Assembly: GCA_003978805.1 (NCBI GenBank)
Contig: QNYI01000130.1
Span: 1 to 6,990, forward strand
Origin: Desulfurobacterium sp.
GTDB lineage: Bacteria > Aquificota > Aquificia > Desulfurobacteriales > Desulfurobacteriaceae
Length of the DNA stretch: 6,990 bases
Reading direction: 5' to 3'
The notes below the pieces were generated by a model that ran no database searches, was not told the DNA's origin, and saw only the letters and a program-made list of their open reading frames with translations. Each line of letters opens with the position of its first letter. Within the stretch, counting starts at the first letter, position 1. Shown here piece after piece: positions 6,962 to 6,990 of this stretch. Made by a program: the position numbers and the translations under genes.

Positions 6962-6990
6962 CTATTGAAGTATCTTCTTGAGGTAGAAGG
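6962..6990 (-). CDS. Possible C-terminal end of a convergent gene (partial)
   Basis: The minus strand reads FYLKKILQ followed by TAG at 6964-6962, just beyond the prs terminator. Convergent genes sharing one hairpin are common in compact genomes, and this frame reads plausibly. Eight codons are too few to identify a product or to exclude non-coding DNA. Confidence 0.3.

Overview
The window looks like chromosomal DNA from a thermophilic bacterium. Arginine is mostly AGG/AGA, isoleucine is often ATA, and Shine-Dalgarno sites are purine-rich (AGGAGG, GGAGGAG). Genes overlap by 10 to 14 bases and intergenic DNA is minimal. I lean towards Aquificota, near Thermovibrio/Desulfurobacterium, but this is an impression from codon use and protein style, not a database result. 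No tRNA, rRNA, CRISPR array or insertion sequence was seen.

Layout. Two genes lie on the minus strand in the left three quarters. The upstream one (956-5212) encodes a 1418-residue predicted surface lipoprotein. It has a lipobox, carboxypeptidase-regulatory-like modules, four tandem Ig/PKD-like domains, an EF-hand pair, a Gly-Tyr-Asp-Phe microrepeat and a very basic tail. The downstream one (1-965, running off the left edge) encodes a polytopic GT-C / family-39-like membrane glycosyltransferase. Its GTG start overlaps the end of the lipoprotein gene by 10 bases. A terminator-like hairpin sits inside the first codons of the glycosyltransferase gene.

A 103-base divergent intergenic region (5213-5315) separates these from a plus-strand operon. 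That operon holds rpe (ribulose-phosphate 3-epimerase, 5316-5996) and prs (ribose-phosphate pyrophosphokinase, 5983-6933), which overlap by 14 bases. The intergenic region has a perfect TATAAT for rpe and a near-consensus TAGAAT on the other strand, exactly 17 bases apart and back to back. A clear intrinsic terminator follows prs. The last 29 bases may hold the tail end of a convergent minus-strand gene.

Function. rpe and prs are housekeeping: Rpe interconverts ribulose-5-phosphate and xylulose-5-phosphate, and Prs turns ribose-5-phosphate into PRPP for nucleotide, histidine and tryptophan synthesis. The lipoprotein/glycosyltransferase pair is the less usual part. Their coupling suggests, without proving, a surface protein made together with a membrane enzyme that may glycosylate it or a nearby surface polymer. 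No stretch above 300 bases lacks a gene.
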